The position numbers and the translations under genes were made by a program. Positions 5,605 through 9,423 of a stretch of 9,423 nt of DNA are shown in pieces. The stretch is from Dehalococcoidia bacterium (GTDB taxonomy: Bacteria > Chloroflexota > Dehalococcoidia > E44-bin15): positions 1 through 9,423 of the forward strand of contig DAOUVR010000032.1 of assembly GCA_030667555.1 (NCBI GenBank). The letters run 5' to 3'. Each line of letters starts with the position of its first letter. The stretch's first letter is position 1. Below the pieces are notes generated by a model that saw only the letters and a program-made list of their open reading frames with translations, ran no database searches and was not told the DNA's origin.

Positions 5605-6777
5605 TTATAGCTGCGACTTAATATATTCGATAGCGAACTCCAGTTGTGGGTCACGGCCATTTAACACGTCTTCATCGGTAATCTCCACCTCAAAGTCCGG
5701 GGTTAGCCCGACTCCCTCTATTAAATTGCCATCAGGAGTTAGCCAGCGAGCGGTGGTCACATAGAGGGCAGAGCCACCACTGAGCTCTCGAATAATATTA
5801 ATGCTCCCCTTACCGTAGGTTACGTTGCCAACAAGTGTGGCACGCCCGCGATCCTGAAGCGCTCCAGCGAGCACCTCGCTGCCGCTGGCGCTCCATTCAT
5901 TCACCAGCAAGACCAGGGGTAAATCAGTGGCCAGACCTCCAGGGGTTGCCGGCGATTCCTCAAGCCGCCCTTCGCTATCCCGTTGATAAACTACGGTGCC
6001 GCCATCGAGAAACTCGCTGGCTACATCTACCGCAACATGCAGATAGCCACCGGGGTTGTTCCTCAGGTCGAGGATGATACCTTCCGCTCCATTGTCGATT
6101 GCGTCGTTGAGGACGGCGACAAGCTCTTCGTGGGTGCGTTCTGAAAAATGAGTGATCTGGATGTGGGCAATCCCCTCGGGAAGCATCTCCAGATAAATGC
6201 TGTCGAGCTTGACCTCTTCCCGGATTATCTCGATCTCCACCGGTGTGGTCTCACCCTGGTGAAGAATAAGGAGGGTTACCTCTGTGCCTTGCGGCCCTCG
6301 GATTTTCAATACCGCCTCTGTCAGGTTCATCCCCGATGTAGGCTCGCCATCAATCTCCAGGACCTTATCACCAGCCCTGACGCCTTGCTCTTCGGCGGGG
6401 CCGCCAGCGATAGGAGAGACTACGGTTAGCTCTCCATCTTTCATAGTAATCACTGCACCGACGCCCTCGAAAGATCCCTCATAAGCGCTCCACTCCATTT
6501 CATAGGTCTCCGCATCAAGATAGGAGGTATGAGGATCATCCAGGGCTTTAAGTAACCCCCTAATAGCACCCTCACTAAGCTCCTCAGCGTCAAGGGCATC
6601 TTTGTTGACATAATATCGCTCAAGGGATTGCCACACCTCCCCTAGAGCATTGAACTCTTCGGGGAGTTCGGTGACAGGGTGAGATAGTGATTGAGATAGT
6701 TGGAAGCCAACTCCGAAAGAGAGGACTACGGCGAAAGCTACTAAAAAAATGGGAAGAAGGTATCTCTTAATGTTCAT
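5605..6777 (-). CDS. S41 family C-terminal processing (tail-specific) protease
   Basis: A 390-residue serine protease of the CtpA/CtpB/Prc type, anchored or exported and acting outside the cytoplasmic membrane. Residues 5-26 form a hydrophobic signal anchor. A PDZ domain spans about 100-185 (GGPAEEQGVRAGDKVLEIDG at 125-144 is typical). The protease core follows: LDLRNNPGGYL (237-247), the catalytic serine in WSASGSE (S298 by alignment to Prc, with D309 at +11) and the catalytic lysine K323 in YGKGS. The glutamine usual four residues after the lysine is Asn327 here. The start has AGAGG seven bases before the ATG. It lies just upstream of smpB. Family assignment is firm; the substrate is unknown. 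Confidence 0.95.
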   Translation of the reverse strand: MNIKRYLLPIFLVAFAVVLSFGVGFQLSQSLSHPVTELPEEFNALGEVWQSLERYYVNKDALDAEELSEGAIRGLLKALDDPHTSYLDAETYEMEWSAYEGSFEGVGAVITMKDGELTVVSPIAGGPAEEQGVRAGDKVLEIDGEPTSGMNLTEAVLKIRGPQGTEVTLLILHQGETTPVEIEIIREEVKLDSIYLEMLPEGIAHIQITHFSERTHEELVAVLNDAIDNGAEGIILDLRNNPGGYLHVAVDVASEFLDGGTVVYQRDSEGRLEESPATPGGLATDLPLVLLVNEWSASGSEVLAGALQDRGRATLVGNVTYGKGSINIIRELSGGSALYVTTARWLTPDGNLIEGVGLTPDFEVEITDEDVLNGRDPQLEFAIEYIKSQL

Positions 6778-6912
6778 TTATTAACCTCTGCATGGAAAGA
6801 CACTATACTACAAGAGGCCTATGTTGGGGAAGATGTGCAAGGCTCTGTTATGTCAATTAATTTACGTTCAATATGAGAATAGATAACATAACAACTATTG
6901 TACGAACCACTT
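6778..6912. other. Intergenic region between hflX and the protease gene
   Basis: 135 bases with no gene. It holds the Shine-Dalgarno AGAGG (6785-6789, - strand), a TATAGT that could be a -10 box (6802-6807, - strand) and an 8-bp inverted repeat TGTTATGT/ACATAACA (6846-6853 and 6886-6893). A TTGACA (- strand, 6851-6856) overlaps the first arm but has no -10 at the right distance. No terminator hairpin for hflX is seen. Confidence 0.4.
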
Positions 6913-8043
6913 TCATAGGGAAGCGAGTGTCTCAGCAATCCGTTGTAATAACCGGTCTAACCCCCATCCCCTAGATGCTGAGATCAGCACTGCATCTCGA
7001 GGAATGTCTGTGGCGTCGCTGACAAAATTCATGATGTCTTCCTCACTAGAAGCGAGGAGGTCAAGCTTATTGAGAACAGATATCCTCGGCTTCTGGTTTA
7101 ACTCGAGCTTGGTTAAAAGCTCTTCTACGGCGATGCTCTGCTCCACTGCGTTCCTATGTGTTATGTCAATTATGTGAAGGAGCAGGGTAGCCTCACCTAG
7201 CTCCTCAAGGGTGGCTCTAAACGCAGCGACCACAGTGGTGGGCAGCTTCTGTATAAAACCTACTGTATCGCTGATCAGCACCTCTCGCTTGTTTGGCAGG
7301 GTGAGCCTTCTGGTAGTCGGATCGAGGGTAGCGAAGAGCTTATCTTCTACGAACACATTAGCGTTACTCAAGGCGTTAAGTAGAGTGCTTTTCCCTGCAT
7401 TGGTATAGCCGATTATGGCCACGACTGGGATGCCTTGCTTGTCGCGCTGACGCCGATAGAGGGCACGATGCTTCCTCACTTGCTGAATATCTTTCTGAAG
7501 GCGGTGGATCTTGTGGCGGACGAGGCGTCGATCGGTCTCAATCTGCGTCTCACCAGGCCCCCTGGTGCCGATACCGCCACCGAGACGCTCCAGGTGGCTC
7601 CATTGTCCAGCAAGGCGAGGTAAAAGGTATTGATGCTGCGCCAGCTCTACTTGCAGGCGCCCCTCATGAGTTTGGGCTCGCTTAGCAAAGATGTCGAGGA
7701 TCAGGGCAGTTCGGTCGATAATCTTGACCTTAAGAGCTTCCTCCAGGTTCCTCTGTTGTGTCGGCGAAAGCTCATCATCGAAGATCACCACATCATATTC
7801 TAGCTCTTCCTTGAGTTCGGCAAGTTCCTCTAACTTTCCCTTACCTACGTAGAAAGCAGGGTTTGGGCTCTGTCGCCGCTGAATCGATGCCCCTACCACC
7901 TCGGCCCCAGCGGTAACCGTCAATAGCGCTAATTCCTCAAGGGAATCCTCTACAGGCCATGTATTTCGTAACCTCTTTGCCTCGACTTCTACTAAAAGGG
8001 CTTTCTCTGCCGGTGGCTTGGTGGGAAATGTATTTCTGGCGAT
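6913..8043 (-). CDS. hflX: GTPase HflX (ribosome-associated)
   Basis: A GTPase that binds the 50S subunit and splits or rescues stalled ribosomes, mainly in stress. Numbering from the proposed start: N-terminal HflX domain with EKALLVEVEAK, DSLEELALLTVTAGAEVVG and YVGKGK; the HflX signature GGIGTRGPGETQIETDRR (156-173); then the G domain with G1 GYTNAGKS (212-219), G2 FATLDPT (237-243), G3 DTVGF (259-263), G4 NKLD (325-328) and G5 SAS. A TTG at 7923 would give only 336 residues and cut through SLEELALL-TVTAGAEVVG, a conserved N-terminal block. The frame is open up to a TAA at 8053-8055 with no ATG, GTG or TTG before 7923. An ATC at 8043, with AAGGA six bases upstream, is the best start and gives 376 residues. 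The dapL stop is 14 bases before it. Confidence 0.9.
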   Translation of the reverse strand: MARNTFPTKPPAEKALLVEVEAKRLRNTWPVEDSLEELALLTVTAGAEVVGASIQRRQSPNPAFYVGKGKLEELAELKEELEYDVVIFDDELSPTQQRNLEEALKVKIIDRTALILDIFAKRAQTHEGRLQVELAQHQYLLPRLAGQWSHLERLGGGIGTRGPGETQIETDRRLVRHKIHRLQKDIQQVRKHRALYRRQRDKQGIPVVAIIGYTNAGKSTLLNALSNANVFVEDKLFATLDPTTRRLTLPNKREVLISDTVGFIQKLPTTVVAAFRATLEELGEATLLLHIIDITHRNAVEQSIAVEELLTKLELNQKPRISVLNKLDLLASSEEDIMNFVSDATDIPRDAVLISASRGWGLDRLLQRIAETLASL

Positions 8044-8049
8044 GGCCTT

Positions 8050-8054
8050 TCCTT
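8050..8054 (-). promoter_or_regulatory. Shine-Dalgarno supporting the non-ATG hflX start
   Basis: AAGGA directly after the dapL stop, six bases before the ATC at 8043. It is followed by a second AAGG closer to the start. No other start codon lies in this position. Confidence 0.55.
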
Positions 8055-8057
8055 ATG

Positions 8058-9230
8058 TCAAGATGTTTTTTGCTTATGCCACGACCTAAGTCGTGCTACC
8101 GCTTCCTCAAGGCGCTCATCTGGGACAGTCAGCGAGATCCGAATATAACCCTCCCCGCACTTTCCATAACCGATGCCTGGTGTAACAACGACCCCAGCCT
8201 CATCCAATAGAGCGGTGGCGAATCCTATTGACGTATGGCCCTCCGGGATCCTGGCCCATATATAGAGGCTGGCGCGGGGGAGTGTTGCCTTGAGCCCTAT
8301 TTCGCTCAGGGTGTTGAATAGTAAGTCGCGGCGGCGCTGATATATGGCGTTATGCTGTGCAATGCAGTCTTGCGGTCCGGTCAGCGCCTCAATGGCGGCG
8401 TACTGGATTGCTTGCGGAATCCCCGAGTCCAGGTTGGATTTCACCCTCGTTAGGGCGTCAATTATTCTGGCATCTCCTACCACCATGCCTACCCGCCAGC
8501 CAGTCATATTGTAGGTCTTAGAGAGAGAGTGAAATTCTACACCAACATCACTCGCTCCCGGCACTTGCATAAAGCTCACTGGGCGATAGCCATCATATGT
8601 TACTTCAGTGTATGGTCCGTCATGGCACACAGCGATGTCATGTTTTTTGGCAAAGGCAACCACCCTCTCGAAGAAATCGAGGTCGGCCACTGCCGCTGTG
8701 GGATTGTTGGGATAGTTTATCCAGAGCATTTTTGCCCTTTGCGCTATATCGGAAGGAATACTCTCAAGGTCTGGAAGATAACCATGCTCCTCCACAAGCG
8801 GCAGATAGTATGAAGAACCACCGGCGAACATGGTGCCTATAGCATAGACAGGGTACGCTGGATCGGGCACGAGGGCGATGTCGCCGGGGTCGATGAAGCA
8901 TAAAGCGACATGCCCGACACCGTCCTTGGCGCCGATGAGGGGTAGCACCTCAGTATCCGGGTCAAGGGCCACACCAAAGCGGTTTTTATACCAGTCAGCT
9001 ATGGCATGGCGAAACTCAGGAAGCCCCTCAGACTCAGGGTAGCGTTGGTTCTCGGGCACATGGGCTTCCTGGCAAAGGCGCTCTATGACATGCGGCGGCG
9101 TAGGAATATCAGGATCACCTATTGCCAGGCTGATGACATCCTCTCCCTTTTTCTGCTTCTCGGCGATCTTCTTTGAGATCTCGACAAAGAGATAAGGGGG
9201 CAGGTTTTCGATGCGTTTTGCAGTTCGCAT
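8058..9230 (-). CDS. dapL: LL-diaminopimelate aminotransferase (DapL-like class I/II aminotransferase)
   Basis: A 390-residue cytoplasmic PLP enzyme. DapL converts tetrahydrodipicolinate and glutamate directly to LL-diaminopimelate, a shortcut in lysine and peptidoglycan-precursor synthesis. Visible features: N-terminal AKRIENLPPYLF (4-15), LAIGDPDIPTP (35-45), NYPNNPT (172-178, N176 contacting PLP), HDGPY (203-207, D204 and Y207), the Schiff-base lysine K238 in SLSKTYNMTGWR with R246, and R364 in YIRISL, which binds the substrate carboxylate. Length and motifs are complete. The ATG at 9230 matches the usual start MxxAKRIENLPPYLF, although no Shine-Dalgarno stands out. It follows a pentapeptide-repeat gene by 22 bases and precedes hflX by 14. 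Related aminotransferases with other substrates are hard to exclude from sequence alone. Confidence 0.88.
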   Translation of the reverse strand: MRTAKRIENLPPYLFVEISKKIAEKQKKGEDVISLAIGDPDIPTPPHVIERLCQEAHVPENQRYPESEGLPEFRHAIADWYKNRFGVALDPDTEVLPLIGAKDGVGHVALCFIDPGDIALVPDPAYPVYAIGTMFAGGSSYYLPLVEEHGYLPDLESIPSDIAQRAKMLWINYPNNPTAAVADLDFFERVVAFAKKHDIAVCHDGPYTEVTYDGYRPVSFMQVPGASDVGVEFHSLSKTYNMTGWRVGMVVGDARIIDALTRVKSNLDSGIPQAIQYAAIEALTGPQDCIAQHNAIYQRRRDLLFNTLSEIGLKATLPRASLYIWARIPEGHTSIGFATALLDEAGVVVTPGIGYGKCGEGYIRISLTVPDERLEEAVARLRSWHKQKTS

Positions 9231-9252
9231 TTTTCGAACTTAACGGTTGTTC

Positions 9253-9423
9253 CTATCCGTATTTTGCTTTCAATGCCTCGAGAACAGGCTCGTCCCATTT
9301 AGCTTGCTGCCAGGCACGGGCTCCTGAAATGTCAAGCTTTTCGACATCGAGCTTTGCCCCTCGGAAGTCGGCATCCTGAAGGTCGGTTTGTGCCAGGACT
9401 GCGCCAGTGAGGTCGGCGCCGCT
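9253..9423 (-). CDS. Pentapeptide-repeat protein, C-terminal part
   Basis: An open frame from the right edge ending at TAG 9255-9253 gives the last 56 residues. They show repeats of the A(D/N)Lxx kind (GADLTGAVL, TDLQDADFRGAKLD, LDISGARAW), then a non-repeat tail, WQQAKWDEPVLEALKAKYG. Such repeats fold as a right-handed beta helix and often serve in protein or DNA-mimic interactions; no specific role can be assigned to this fragment. It lies on the same strand as dapL, 22 bases upstream. The start lies beyond the window. Confidence 0.8.
   Translation of the reverse strand, partial: SGADLTGAVLAQTDLQDADFRGAKLDVEKLDISGARAWQQAKWDEPVLEALKAKYG

Noticed and set aside
9173..9379. Open frame on the + strand at the right edge
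   Set aside because: It is antisense to the pentapeptide-repeat gene and to the dapL start.

Overview
The window reads as a stretch of bacterial chromosome with moderate GC content. The gene set (LL-diaminopimelate aminotransferase of the DapL type, HflX, an S41 protease next to smpB and ssrA, a DUF3795 protein, and a MoxR/DUF58/DUF4129 operon) fits Chloroflexota, perhaps a Dehalococcoidia-like lineage. That placement is inferred from gene content and family resemblance; no marker gene settles it.

Left part, + strand. After an AT-rich intergenic region comes a tight three-gene operon: a MoxR AAA+ ATPase (283-1218), a DUF58 membrane protein (1175-2401, TTG start, 44-nt overlap) and a multi-pass membrane protein ending in a DUF4129-like domain (2398-3753, ATGA overlap). 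This is the usual MoxR/DUF58/transglutaminase-type cluster, but the third protein shows no transglutaminase domain. A short open frame on the - strand at the left edge (1-163) may or may not be a gene.

Middle part. A small cysteine-rich DUF3795 protein (3964-4410, -) lies between two imperfect direct repeats of about 119 bp (3777-3895 and 4564-4681). Each repeat ends in a near-identical CGCTAGC hairpin. The right-hand repeat supplies the terminator of ssrA, and the left-hand repeat supplies a terminator for the DUF3795 gene. This looks like a small cassette or duplication beside the tmRNA gene and is the part of the window I find most worth following up.

Right part, all - strand and read right to left: a pentapeptide-repeat protein cut by the window edge (9253-9423), dapL (8058-9230), hflX (6913-8043, apparently with a non-canonical ATC start), an S41 C-terminal processing protease (5605-6777), smpB (5102-5569) and ssrA/tmRNA (4694-5036). 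dapL and hflX are nearly contiguous. The protease, smpB and ssrA form a second group that joins ribosome rescue, peptide tagging and a tail-specific protease; HflX is also a ribosome-associated GTPase. The tmRNA tag is predicted to be short, with an unusual end (DEYVYAS).

No rRNA, tRNA, CRISPR array, transposase, integrase or replication origin was seen. Most of the window is ordinary housekeeping sequence. No complete new system is evident.
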